Positions 28,460-42,200 of a DNA stretch of 64,000 nucleotides are shown here, in pieces. The translations under genes and the position numbers were made by a program. The notes below the pieces were generated by a model that had not been told where the DNA came from, made no database searches, and worked only from the letters and a program-made list of their open reading frames with translations. The stretch comes from Pogonophryne albipinna. Lineage: Eukaryota; Chordata; Actinopteri; Perciformes; Artedidraconidae. The stretch spans positions 23,796,543 to 23,860,542 of the forward strand of contig CM053248.1 of the NCBI GenBank assembly GCA_028583405.1, written 5' to 3'. Position 1 is the stretch's first letter. Each line of letters starts with the position of its first letter.

Positions 28460-31400
28460 GACAGGAAGAAAAAAGAAAGAAAGGAAGGATGTGAGAGGAG
28501 GGAGGAGAAGAGATGGAGAGAGGAATCCAGATTTAATTGCTGGACTGTAGAGTCAGAGCCAGGGTCAGGAGTAAATCTCCCACACACAGCCTCCAAGGAG
28601 GTTTTCAATAGCAGCAACTACCAGTGAGGCAGCAAAGCTCAACTCGACAAACACACACACACACTCTTTTTCTCTCTGTATTTTTCTCACACAGACACAC
28701 ATTAACATGAAAACACACATCACCTCAGAGTAACATGAATGCCTCATTTTACTGTATGCACTGTACGTCAGTGTCAATATACAGCCCTAACCTGCAGGGT
28801 TTGTTCAGAGTCCCCTCCTCACGGACTCAGCTCAGTGTGGCCCCTCCAGGCTTCCATACACCTTTGCCTTGTTTTACCATGGGCATCACTGAGTGCAGGC
28901 AAATGCCAAGAAGGCTACCATTTACCTCAAAGTGGATACACCCCCAGGCTGGGGCGGCACTAATGCCCCTGTGGTGTCAGGCACTACCTCACCTCTGTGG
29001 ACACGGGGCGGCTACACACAGACATACACCATTCGAGTTGGCGCATGTGTAGGCTAACACAGAAATGTGCATAATATTTACGTCGGTGCACACTTGTAGT
29101 CAGGAAATGACAAAACACTCATAGACACACACACACACACATCCTCAGTTCTATCACTTGGTTGAAATGAAATACCATTGAAGACAGGAGGGCCAGCCAT
29201 CCCCCCGGATGGTTCTACCGACTCCAGGGAATGGTACCCATTACATTCGGGTTATCTCTTTTCGTTATATGGGACCAAATGTCGTCTTTTGAAATTTGGA
29301 TTGACCCCGTTTCTGTCAGAACAGAAGCCGACTCACAGGAGCGACAAAGGACACTGTAGATGTGCAGCCCAGCTGACACCCATTTGCGCAAGTAGCAAGA
29401 GGATAGATAACAGAGTACCTAGAACCCGCATCGGCCACGCCCGTTGAATTAGCATGCAGAGAAAGGGCTGTTTGCTTCTGCATTATGGCTATCTTCCATA
29501 GTACACTCATGATGGCTGTCCTTGGACCTTGATAAATATTTTCTCTGAAATAAGCTTTCTTTGATGCATGGACAGTGCATTAGACGTAAAAAGGTAGAAT
29601 GTTCGAAACCGAAATGAAGCTTCTTAAACTCAAAAGCTCTTGTCTCATGCACTTTACCAATGCTCACCACTATAACGGTAATATCTCACGGCAATTATAT
29701 CCATGGCAAATATCATAGTGTACTAGCCAAAGGACCATTCACCAATGTTGATTGATTAGATAAAAGCCCACTCTGTTCATTCCAATTCTGGGGCCATGCC
29801 AAACCTAACTGGGTTTACCACTCATACAAGAAGAGAATGAAAGAAAAGAGAGACTAAGAAAATCTATTTTATACTCAACGCCAAACAGTACTTCATACTT
29901 GGCACTTGTACAGGATGGCTAATCTGCACCCCTCGGGAGTACCCAAGCAGAGCAACATGTGGCAGGAATCATGGGTAATCGTCACAAATGGCCATGCCTC
30001 ACTGCTTCGACGTCTAGAGCAACGCTGGGAGGCGAGAGGAACTGGAACGCCACCTTTGGGCAAAATTGTGGAGCCTGGTCTGACTCCCAGAAGAATCCCC
30101 TTCACAAGCATTATCCTCACTTTTAGAGATCCATCCCATGCCCTGCCTTACCCTAATCTAGCCTATGTCCTTTCTGGAGCCTAGCTTTGACTAAATTGCA
30201 CCCCCACCAACATTATAACAGCCCCCACCTAGCCTGGCTGGTGGGAGCTTTTGCACTACTGCAGCGGCCCCTACTCATCAAACCAACACCTCGTTGGATT
30301 GTTGGATTCCCCATTTGCGTCCCTCACCAAAACTCCCGTCATTTAGGGTGCGTTTGGTGCGGGGCACTCCTTACGAAGGTGAGTTTTGGTGGCTCTGTGT
30401 AACAGAGGCTGGCCGTTGAAGTGGGCTCAGTCCCAAACCTGACCCGTTGTCAGTATTAGACCCACAGCACATGACCCTCACCCTTAAATCATCCCAACCA
30501 GGGGCGTAAAGAGATCCCTGCGTAGGAGGGCTGTGCACAGTAGCACTTATTAATTCTCTTTGTAGTGTCCATTTCCCCGATTATCCTTCCTATAGAGTCA
30601 GCCCAGTGACATTTCAAATTCAGAGCCCTCCCTTCAATCATCTTCTCTCCCCCTCTCCTCTTCACGAAGCACCCTAGCTATCCTACCCACCCACTGCCGA
30701 GTGGGATGCGCCCAATTTGGCCCAGAATCATTGACACCAAACGGGATCCAGGCCTCTTCCTTGTGAGACAAGGCTGGCCATATCTGCCCTTTAGTGTGGC
30801 GCCACCGAATGAATGTGAAAGGCAAAGCAGCAGCGATGGAAACGAGAGACTTGAACGCGAGATTGTGAGGATGCGAGAGGAGAAAGCGCCGGAGAGGAAA
30901 CACAAAGCTGAGGGTCCCGACCCTCACTGCCATCATTGACATGGGTGACAGAGGGTGATGTGGTCGGACGATGCTAACAAACACTCGGAGGAAGGGGAGA
31001 CGGCAGTGTTGGAATATGTAGCGTCTCCCCTTTCAGTTCCCACAACGACCACATATGAGCCCCTGCTCCCATGCCAGCTGACAACCCCAAATGTCCCCCT
31101 CAGCTCCCTCCAAAAGGATAACCCCCACCTGTCATGTAGTGAGGATCAGAACGTGATCGCTCATTCCAGAGATGCAGGTTTGGAATTCCGACACATAAAA
31201 GAACTGAAAAAGAGAACCCTATTGATGTCCTTTGTTCTCGTGAGCTGACTGGATATGTGTGTGTGACAGTAGGGGTTATAATGCTGCTTTACCTTCTGAG
31301 TCTGATTTAGATTAAGAAAAAAAGATATATGAAATGATTATAAATCCACAAAACACAATGAAAAGAGATGACTTTTTTTTTTTTAAAGACTCATGAACAA

Positions 31401-32465
31401 AATTATTTGAGAATTTTTCATTTATCATTGTTTTCTTATTTTTCTGTTTGTTTTTTGACGCTTAAACGGCTCTGTGTAAAAAAGGTAAAAAAACAGCTCT
31501 AGTCACTTTTTGACCATGCGTGCAGTGTAACATAGAAAATATTTCACTTCTTTTTCACATCTATACTTTGTGTTGATAAGCCAACTGATCTATTTGTCTG
31601 TGTGTCTGTCCAGTTGTCCGTCCCCTTTTATCAGGAGGAATTTACAACCAACAAAACAGGAATTTCTTTTTTATATTTTTCTTTTTTTATGAAATACAAC
31701 TTTGGAGAAAAAAAAACACAAACAGGAAAAATATTGCAACAGAAAATGAAAATACAAAAAAAAAAACAATCTTGTCGTACCTCACACAACACAAAACTCA
31801 AAGGAACTTGGGAGGAGTCATATTTTGCAGGCACATGTGAAAGTTCAGAGATGCATATATAGATTTAAAAAAAATGTATATGTTAAGATAATATGTGCTT
31901 GTGTGCACGCATCAGTAGAAGTTACAAAATGACTCTTCCCTCAAGCTTTTGTGCTCTACCTTATTTGGTTGTGAGGCGTTAGATACCATCAGCTGACGTG
32001 TAGTTCTCCAACTTAAAAAGACACAGTCTTTAGACGGTAAACTTAAAAATGTGAATAGCCCAGAGACTGAGGGACTAAGACTTTTGTAATGGCTGAGAGT
32101 TTTATGGTATTGAATGTAGCTGACAGGAGGGGGCTGGACCTGAGCCCGGCACCCACAACCCAACTTCCACACACCAGCAGAAACTATATTGGTGTCACAT
32201 AGACATTACCAACCTACAACAAAACTGAGAATATATATTGCCCATCTGCAAGGTGCAATCCTATGTTGTGTATTTTTGTATGTTTTCTGTTTTTGATTTT
32301 ATTTTTGTTTTTATTTACATTTTATTGTTGGCCATAACCAAGGATGTAAATACAAAAACATACAACACTCGAGATTTATTGCAACAAAGTACATTTAACC
32401 TCTCCATCCCGCTCCAATGTAAGAGGGGGGGAAAGCAAAGTAATGTGTAATGCTTCATACGTTAT

Positions 32466-32537
32466 TGTGTGTGTGTGTGCGTGCGTGCGTGTGTGTGTGT
32501 GTGCGTGCGTGTGTGTGTGTGTCTGTCTGTGTGTGTG
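32466..32537. repeat. Interrupted (TG)n microsatellite
   Basis: TG dinucleotide run with regular GTGC and GTCT interruptions. Confidence 0.95.
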
Positions 32538-34724
32538 CACTCTCTCACATGTGCATGCTGATCCATATTCAGAAGTGCCCCGTGACATTAATCATGAACC
32601 CTGTGCCTCCTGTTGTTTGCAAAGAGATAGATTCGTACCCCTCATATTCTCACAATGGCACCACACACCACACATGAATGCCTATAGTTATGTGTGTGTG
32701 TGTATGTGTGTGTGTTCACCTATGGAATCAGTTTATCCAAACTCTTGATGTGAGTGTTGCCAGCAGCCACAGTGGCTAAAGGTCTGCAGGGCGGTGGGGT
32801 GGTTTGATGAGTAAGGTGGGAGAGGCAGATAAATAGAACATAAGCAGGTTAATATTGAAGTGAATGTCAGCTAACGTGGCTGCAAAACACACACATCAAG
32901 GTTGGAAACCGCCAACATGGATTTCCCCATTCGTCCACCATCCCATTGCCTCCCAGAAGCCAGCCTAAAAAACTCTTGCTCAGTTTGTGATACAAGGTGG
33001 TCATAAACCTGAACCAGGGACTATTAGAGGTTCCATTTGTAGTTGTCATTTCATGTGTCTTTCTTAAAATCCAGATTCAATACGTTTTTATTAACACTAA
33101 GCAACATATATGTATCTCTTATTGGACGGTCTTTGTTTACGCGGGCTATATGCAATTTGGATCTGAAGCTCCTCAAAACATAAGAAGCTCTAGAAGCTTC
33201 ATATATCTACAGCTTTAGTTACACTTAAGAGGAGTGATAATTACAAATGCATTCAGGCTTCTCCACATCTGGCAAGAATGCAACTGAATACTCTCGCACG
33301 CATTCAAATTTCAATCCTCTGATATGCATTTCTACTGCAGTCCAATAACGGTCCACTCTGCCCGAGACACAGGAAGTATAAATGGAGTCTTAGCTGGTGA
33401 TGAAAATTTGAACTCTAGCACCATATATGGTTTTCATTTCTTACTGGCATAAGCTGAAAGTCATTTGGTCTCTGATGACACCCAGACTATCGCAAATTGC
33501 GTTAGCGGCACCACAACATGCAGAGATTCAAGGCTGGCTCTGCGGGGGCAAACTCATCCCATCCATAAATATTATGATCCTGATTTATTCTCACATGTTG
33601 ACATGTTGGACAAGGGTGGAGATTTTCTGTGATGTTTTTTGGTTTCATGGTTGTGTTTGGTCCCCCCCTATGCCAAATGTAGAGTTTGTGAAGATACGCA
33701 AGTAGCAAGATGTCTATGCAATTTCCCTCCTGCTCCCTCCCACAGACAAGCTCAAAGTAACAACAGCGAGCCAGTCTTGCTTGTAAAATTCGGCCTGGCT
33801 TGAATTCCAGATGTTCTGGACATCTCGCTACTTATATCAGCGGGGGTCTGGACTACCTTGGTGAGCTGGCCTTTAGCCCAGCTGACTGCCTCTCTCCACA
33901 GTAGTCCGGGTCTCAGAAAACAAGTAGGAGGGGTACTGGAGATGTTGTGGAGAAAAAGGATTCTACGAGATGTGCTGTTTATTTGTAAACTGCTCAGAAA
34001 GTGGTGTGTGTGCATTTATGTGTGTGTTGTTTGGAAGTTTGGGTACGTCTTCTTGATGCGATGCTCTCGTCGTTGGGTGGGTCCAACGTTAAGGCCACGA
34101 ATTACAAGATTTAGAAAATCCCCTTAACTCACTTGTCTGCAATATGTGTGTAAAGCTTTAATTGTTTCTATCCTGCGACCAACTTAATGTAATGATAAAG
34201 AGTGGCTGTTTGATGTCTATCAGTGGGAAACATAGCATAGCTAAGTTTACCTAACCTATTCCTCTACTTTTTTAGACATGAGGAAAGGATTTGACCTGAT
34301 TTGTAAATGAAGAAAAAATGATAAACATCTACAACCTACTGAGCCCCCATTGAACATGAGCACTTAACTAAAATGCACTTTGAATAACCCAAACCAATCC
34401 ACGAGACGTGGAAGAATCTTTGGTGATAATAATTGTGCTGACAGGGAAAAAAAGTAAAATTGCACCAAAGCCAAATGCCTTTTGTACCGTTAATTGTTTT
34501 TCAAATGAGTTTAAGCCTAAAATTAGAGTTTCAGCCTTTAGGCACCTAATGACTAATTATAAAGTTTACGATTCTTTTTGTATTGAAGTGCAATAAGTGA
34601 GTGAGTGAACCTTCTGGCGTAGTTCTTGTCTCAGCAGATCTTTTTTATGATTGTGGGAAAATAGTAATCTCATGATTGATTCTAAAATGTTCCCACCCAT
34701 GAGAGCATCAGTTTAGGCCCGCTC

Positions 34725-34746
34725 CACACACACACACACAAACATG

Positions 34747-34774
<28 letters not shown>
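34725..34774. repeat. Interrupted (CA)n microsatellite
   Basis: Two CA runs separated by aaacatg. Confidence 0.95.
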
Positions 34775-34777
<3 letters not shown>

Positions 34778-37722
34778 CACTTTGTGTGACTGGGTAAAGG
34801 AAGCTATTGAAGGATTCTCTCAGGTAAAAGAACATTTTCTAATAAATGATGATGAACCTTAGATTAAAAACCATTGTTAGCTCCTCTTTTTTTGTCTTCT
34901 CAATTTACAATCAGCAATGTACCTTTTTTTCCGTTTTCTGTGTTCGCTCCAGATTGAAATGGTATAGACATCCAAGGCTTCAAGGATTTGGGTCGTGTGT
35001 CTACCTCAAATACTAAAGATCATTGCTTTCTTAGCCCTTAATGAAAACACATGACTTCATGTGTGGAGGTGAGGACAGTGTTTTCTGTCGTGTTTGTTTG
35101 AGAGTGGGAGTTGTTTGCTTATGTTCTATATGGAACCCCATTCCTGCCAGGAAAAGAAAAATGAATTGTATTTATGCAGCCCCATATCACAAATGTGCCT
35201 CAAAGGGCTTTACAATCTGCATTTAAAAGGTTAAAACATTGAATAAACCTCCCTCTTCATTTACTGACAGACATGCAATACATGTCATGGGTACAAAATA
35301 ACCAACATGGTAAAATGACGCGATGGGCTGGGAGGACAAAATAATGGGTATATTATAAACGTGAAGAATATGGCTCTTAAAGCAACTTCCAGATGTTACC
35401 AAACAGATAAGACCAGCATGGAACAATGTGTTTCCTATTATTCAGAGAACAACAGTGCAGCACAAATGGCCTATCTCGCACCTAGGGAAACATAAATTGT
35501 GTGTCTGCACCATAATTTGGATCAGCTCAAACATAATGGACTCTTCCTTGGCCCATGCTACACCCTGATAGTAATTTCTCTGTAATCCTGCTGACAAACA
35601 GACGACCAAATTGTAATTTGATGAGTGTAATTTGAAGAACTGAGGCGAAAAGATAACATCCTATACGGAGGTAATGAGGCAACGACAGCCAGGGGAGACA
35701 GAAAAGGTCACGGGACGGCTGATGGTTCAGCACAGGGAAGCCAGAGAGAGAAGGAGAGAAGCATAGTGCTTTAGGGTTTAGAGATAAAATGGTTTTGAGA
35801 AAGTGTACTGTATTCTCATCGGTAACAAAACAACTGTGCCAAGGTAACAGTTGAAATGGAAAATGGTCTGACACTCCAATTCTACTTTGATTATTTGTAT
35901 GGGAATATTTATTCTACTCCCAGGGTCTTATTAGATGTTCTATTAGGCTACTTAAAGCTATGGCCTTATTCGATAAATATTCAAATCACCAATTGTTTAA
36001 TATATCATTAGACAAAGTCAAATGTCTCGAATTTCTTCTTAAATTTGAAATAAGGGCCAAAAGTAATGCTAATCCAACAACGAGAGCGATTAAGTCCCCT
36101 ATTATTATAAACGTTCAACAAACGGTGTGAACAAGTGTGGGAAACCAGTTCACAGTCAAGAGAAGGGACTGCAGGTCCACACACCACCAGTGGCTTCCTT
36201 TCACAACCTACTCAGCCGCAAAACAGCACATGTATGAAGCTATTTGGAGTGCCTTGAAATTGAAGGTAACATTAGTAGAGATGAGCTTTTTAAACTGAGG
36301 ATCTGATCTCTCCAGAGAAGACACCCTAAACCCTGTGGATGACTAGAGGCTACGTTTGTTAGCTAGGCTAGCGTAAACAAAAGGAAATTAAATTCTATGG
36401 ATAAACTCTACTCATGGCAAATCAAAATGATAAAAAAATAAAGCTGAAATGTTGGTCAGTAGTTTATTTTTTACCTCATAATTCCCAAATCTCAAAAGTT
36501 AAGATATATTATCAAAGGGAATTATTTTGACCTAAAGAATCCAGGATGATACGGGCATAATTTAGATCATGAAAATTACAATCTTAGAAATGTTGATTTG
36601 CTGTCAGTATCTAGATTTCTTCATCTCTGAATTATGTTTTATTAATGACTCAATGTGAGAAAAACTGGATTTAAAACGTTTAATTTGTTCTTACTTTGAG
36701 TTATATAATTATATTTATTTCTAGCATCCCCAACCTTTCCTATTCCTGGCAGAAATGGGCTTCCATGGAATCTTAAATCCCATTTTCTCATAAACACGTG
36801 CCATAGTGTTCAAAGTCAACTCAGCCCGTCCTGTCAGTAGTAGTCTTTGCACTTCCTCCCTTTACGGTCAAAGTGGCTCCCCCCCCCCAGTTGGTTCATG
36901 GTGTACATACAACTGTACTTGGCTCCCTTTCAAACCATCCAACCTTGAGGGGATCAAAGGGGGGGTCTTTGTTCCTCCATCTCTAGGCCTGTTCTATTTC
37001 AGTGTGCTTACTGTTTAGCTGTGTGATGTACCGAAAGAATGGCATGGCTAAAAACCAAGGCTGTGCATGTTTATAGGTGTGTGCATGTGAATGTCAGCAT
37101 CCATGCTCATGTGGGAGAACTGTCTTTAGTGTGTGAACTTTGCTATGAACATCCTGCTATCAGATCAACCTCCTCCTTCCCTTCCGAATCCCCCAAAAGC
37201 ACCTTTTCAGGCCGTGGTACATGACAGAAGTCTGTAAAACAGAGTCCTGTCACATGCCGTGTATTATTTCCTTTGAAGAATGTGACTAAAATTGTGTTCA
37301 TCGGGCTAAAATATAGTCTTTGAAGCCATTGTTACAGTTTATGAGGGTGGTGGGGTTGCAGGACAAGAACACTGAATTGCAAGAGTGGAATATTTCAAAA
37401 TAAAAGCTGCAGGAATTCTCACAATCAGACGTTTCTGGCAGACCGGATCAGATAATGCCACGCCTGTTATCATTTTGTTTCTCTTTCCATAATGATGGCC
37501 TTATTGATTGCTTTTGTATCCTTCCTCCTCTGTGGTATTGTTCTACAGCGTGTTTCATAGGATACCGCAGGATTTATTATGAAGGCTCGATTTAGAAAAA
37601 CCCACGTTATGTAGTTGGATCTCTGGTAAAGAGTGTACTGCCCCTTTCACACCAACGCGTTTTCAGCTCCGGCTCGGAGCTGGAGCCTGAAAAGTACCGG
37701 TTTTTCCTGTTCACACCGCATA

Positions 37723-38503
37723 CCTCATTCACACCAACGGTGTTTCAGGGCCGGTTCGGAGCTGGAGCTTGAAAAGCACCAGGTTTTCCTCTTCACACCG
37801 CAGCGGAGCAGCCTCTTAGCTCCGGAATCCGTTTCGTTTCAAGCACCAAAAAATTGTCCGGCCAGAGCAAAAGCACCACATACGTCACGCTTGCGCTTAA
37901 CAAGAGTTTCAGTGTTTCTGCCATAGACTGTATAAAGGTTTCTGCTCATGGTGAAGCAACGTGTCTGCGTGTTAAGGTGGAACCTGAGCATTCACGTTGA
38001 TCACCTCTCATTATAACTCATTATAAATCTATAAAACTATAAATATTAAACTTTACTTTACGTGTTCATTTGAGAACAGCTGTTACATACCTGGGTGAAG
38101 GTTACAGTTCATTTAAAGGAAAGATACAACGTTACTCCACACTCATGGTTCAGTCCACCTTAAGAAATAAGACCGACCTCGGAAGCAGTTGTGTTTTAAA
38201 AAAACCTTTATTGACACGAGTACACTTTTTTATAAGAATATAACTAAACCACAGAAATGACTCCGGAAAAGCTTCCAGATAGAGCCATAAGAAATGAATG
38301 CAACTGATTTCATCCGCGCGGTTTGGCTTTATGAAGCAGGCACGCAAACGGTTACGTCATGACGCAAACGATGACGCAACGACGCATTACCAGTCAGACT
38401 CTGGGCGGTGTGAAAAGAGCCAGAGCTAAACCGAAGAACTGGTTCTGAACCTGAAAAGCTCTAGCACGGAGCTTGAACCGGAGTTGCGTTGGTGTGAATG
38501 AGG
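37723..38503. mobile_element. Inner copy A of the same family
   Basis: Ends are cctcattcacaccaacg and cgttggtgtgaatgagg, each flanked by TA. Its left 220 bp is inverted again in copy B. Confidence 0.75.
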
Positions 38504-38505
38504 TA

Positions 38506-38846
38506 TCATTCACACCAACGCAACTCCGGTTCAAGCTCCTATATATACAGTCTATGGCAGAAACACTGAAACTCTTGTTAAGTTTCTCCATCGTTGTGTA
38601 CAAACTGGATAAAATGCGGGCTTTTTGTTGTTGTTCAGGAGTTGATCTGTCTTTGCCCCTGCCCCCGCCTCGACGTAAGCTTGACATATGTGGTGCTTTT
38701 GCTCTGGCCGGACAATTTTTTGGTGCTTGAAACGAACCGGATTCCGGAGCTAAGAGGCTGCTCCGCTGCGGTGTGAAGAGGAAAACCCGGTGCTTTTCAA
38801 GCTCCAGCTCCGAACCGGCCCTGAAACACCGTTGGTGTGAATGAGG
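38506..38846. mobile_element. Inner copy B, inverted and internally deleted
   Basis: It starts tcattcacaccaacgcaact and ends cgttggtgtgaatgagg. Its reverse complement matches both ends of copy A but lacks a central stretch of roughly 500 bp. It abuts A at a TA dinucleotide (38504-38505) and is followed by another TA (38847-38848). Confidence 0.75.
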
Positions 38847-39266
38847 TATGAGGTAGCAGAGGCGCCGCCTCTTAGCTCCGGAATCCGGTTCACTTCCAGC
38901 TCCAAAAAATTGTCGGTCTAGAGGCAAGAGCTTCGGAGCTAAGAGGCGGCGTCGCTTACGTCTTTCTTACGTCGAGGCGGGGGCAGATTCGTCGTTGATG
39001 CTGAAGACCACAAAGAAGTCTTGCATTTTGCATGTGATGTTTGTAAAGTTCCAAGTAAAGTCGTCCCTTGTAAAGTCGTCCGATGCCTTCCATGTCGTTT
39101 CGTAAGAGGATAACCAAAGCTATAAATAAGGATAAACGGTGACGTCATGACGCAACAGCGGCAGCTCTGGGCGGTGTGAACAGAGCGGGAGCAGAAAAGG
39201 GAAACCGGAGCTGAACCAGAAAAGCTCCCGCTCGGAGCTAGAAAGGGAAAAGCGCTGGTGTGAAAG

Positions 39267-42200
39267 CCGCTGGGTGGTAGCAGTTTCGGACTCCCGAGAG
39301 TGATTTTTAGGTTATCATGACACAAAATATTGAATAAGCCAATACTCTTTGTGGCCATTTCAGTTCAACAAATCAGTAGAGAATATTTAAGCCTTCATGA
39401 GCTGAGTCATGTAATTAAAGTGCCATATTGGCTTATTGAGCGCGCTGTCAACATTGGATGCGCGTTCAGACTGTTTGCAATTTCAAATGTGACTGTTCGG
39501 CAGCCAACACGTATGTGAGGCATTGTGTAAATGAAAGTTGTTATGATCATGACATTCCTTTCCTTTTCCAATGGCACATGGAGCTCCTTTCACTGCACTA
39601 CAATCTCGCCACTAGACATTACGAATAGCTTTGAGCGGACACTATCACGGTCCTATTGCCTAGTACACCAAATCCCAAGATGGAACTAACAGCACTTATA
39701 GGTGTTGCAGCGGTTTTGTGCTGCTCGGACGATCTAAAAGGAAATGTATAGTCATGGAGATATTTTTATAAACGGGTGGGAAATCACATGCCTAGACAGC
39801 TAAGAATGTACACAAATTAGCTTATCTATAATTAGTCTATTAATCAGGAATATAGATCAGATATTAGATCAATGATGTGAAGTGTAGAGTAGCTTGGGGA
39901 GATGCTTATGAGGAAAATATGCAATGTTTGTCAGGTTGAAAAAAAAAGGCTTTGACTTGCTCAGGTTTGAAAAACCGGCCTCAAAGGGTGCTTTCCGTCC
40001 TTCCTCCCCCCCCACCCTCTCTTGGTCCAACACGTCAGAGCACATACACTATCTGCTCTCACTGTTGTATGCAAAACCAGAGGAAATACTCTCTCTGCTG
40101 ACTTTTTAAACCTGAAGAAAGGGATCAACTTCGAAACAGTTTTCCACTCTGCAGCAGGTCCAAGCCACTTTTATACAGCACCAGCAACATCACCAATAAC
40201 CACCTCTTTGAGACAACTGGGAACATCTTCTTTACTGTACCAACTCTTTGCTCACATTGTTTACAACAGAAAAGACTCAGTGTCGCATGTACAGAAAGCT
40301 TGGCATGTTTATAGTAGGCTATGTTGTTAAAAACATTTAGCCAAAATGCGTTTTGCTTCAAAGTGGTTTCCTCAACAGCAGGATCAGTGTTTCGCTAAAA
40401 AGCAGATACCTGGTAGATGCACCAAGTTCTACGTTCTGGTGCTGGTAGATGTTTACATGTCAGACTTTTATTTATAGGTGGGGTTTTGATGTACAAGTGT
40501 CTATGAACTGTCTGTGTGTCTGTATTCACTATTCTACGATCCACTGTCCTATTAGATGAAACATTATAATTATAAATCAAGAGAAAGTAAAGGTCTTTTT
40601 GTAGATCTGAATGAATGGTAAGCATCAACAGGACTTTACTTTGTCTTGATTTAACACAAAGATGCCAGATTTCAGGACTGGACAATGCATTTAAAAAACT
40701 TTTTACAAACGTTGTGTGTTTCGATATTTCAGCAAATTCAATAGAAGCATGCTGAAGAGCAAATCTGCAGAGTACTCTCGGGGGTTATGTTTTGATTTGA
40801 AGTTTCTTTGTCTTTTTTCTCTCTTGGGTCTTCTCAAGAACCCTGTTCAAGCCTGCTCAGTATATATGTGACTATTCAAACATACTATAACTCTATGACT
40901 TCAAACCAGCAGAAGATGTTTTACAAAACCTACGAAAAAATTAAGTAAATGTGCAAATGAGCTATAAACAACCTTTACATTCAGCTTATACAACTACCTT
41001 TTTTACTTTTGTATCACTCCTTCAAGAGTTCCTTGCTTCACTGTGACTACAGAGGCTGCTGGGAAAGCTTCAACGTGTTCTTCAGACACTCAGGGGTCAC
41101 GACCTGTCCGGTCAGGATCAGGGTTAGGAAGGTGCCAAAGACAGGATGTGAAGGGTCAGTTTACCTGTTGTCACAGCCCTCAATGCAAACAATAAAGTAG
41201 TTAAGTCCTATTATCTCTGGAGAAAACTGGGAACAACAAAGAGAAAAAACTGTTTGTCACTCAAATGAATTACAATTGGAAGCAATGTTAGTGACTCACA
41301 AGGTGGAAAAAAATATGTTAAAAGGACAAAAATCACATATGACCTTTACTGAGAAAAATCTCCTTTAAAGTTGATACATGCCATATCAGCATTAGCAGAG
41401 TACCAAAACCGAGAAAACAACCAAGAAAGGTGACTAATTCAAATGTTGGCAGTCAAGCAGTCAATGTATTTTCCTAACCATGTTTCATAACTTCTAAGGA
41501 AATGTCAAGTACAGATGTGAAAAAGTAAACAACCGCATAGGCCTACTGAAGATAATTTAAGCAAATCTGTTTATCACATCGACAAATGCTGTACAACTTA
41601 AGGATTTCTGTCTGAAAGAGAATGGCACCTCCTAAAGAGGATGCTTTTCATTCATTCATAATGTAAAATAAAACAGCAAAAGCTGATGTTATTGACCTTT
41701 AATGGGGCGTCATTTTAAGTGTTGCTGCCCCAATGGATTTTAGACATTATCGCCTTTCCTTTGGTCCAGTGTACTCTATGCTAAAAGAGATATTAGGCAA
41801 TGAAAAAAACGTTTATTTAAGCTTCAAAAGAGACATTGGAAATACTTTGAAAGGATGCATCAGACTAGAACAAGGTAAATTGTGTTTTTTTAACGTTTTT
41901 TATTTTGTAAACTTTCCCAGAGTCTAGAAATAAGATTGCCTAACAACTTTCATTCAAGTGAATTAGGGTCTTATTGTCGTCCAGTATCTAGTTTTAATAG
42001 TGTTATTTACTCTAGGGGATTTCTTGGTCAGAGTAAAATATATTTTTATTATTTTGCCTTGACCTAGTTTTACCATCTTATAAGTCACTAAGAGGATTGC
42101 ATATTATGAAAGCGACTAATGTCTAGATTTGTGTGTATCACAGTCCGGGACACTAAACAGAGAATAAGAAGCCAAAATGAATACAAATCCAGAGTAAAAT

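Larger units (their letters stand above)
28460..37643. other. Intergenic DNA, no gene recognised
   Basis: I saw no recognisable exon or nuclear-receptor DNA-binding-domain sequence on either strand. About 28.8-31.25 kb is richer in GC than its flanks, with several frames of 70-116 codons that match no known family by eye. About 31.3-32.4 kb is T/A-rich and UTR-like. A short interspersed fish-repeat fragment (ttgtatttatgcagccccat...) lies near 35165-35225. Confidence 0.6.
37644..39266. mobile_element. Outer copy of a foldback/MITE family, interrupted by two related copies
   Basis: The left end is ctttcacaccaacgcg and the right end is cgctggtgtgaaag, so the termini are inverted. The family body is recognisable by cctcttagctccgg, aaaaaattgtc, gacgtcatgacgcaa and ctgggcggtgtgaa. 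The outer copy is split at 37720 and resumes at about 38847, with related copies between. The family was not assigned. Confidence 0.75.
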
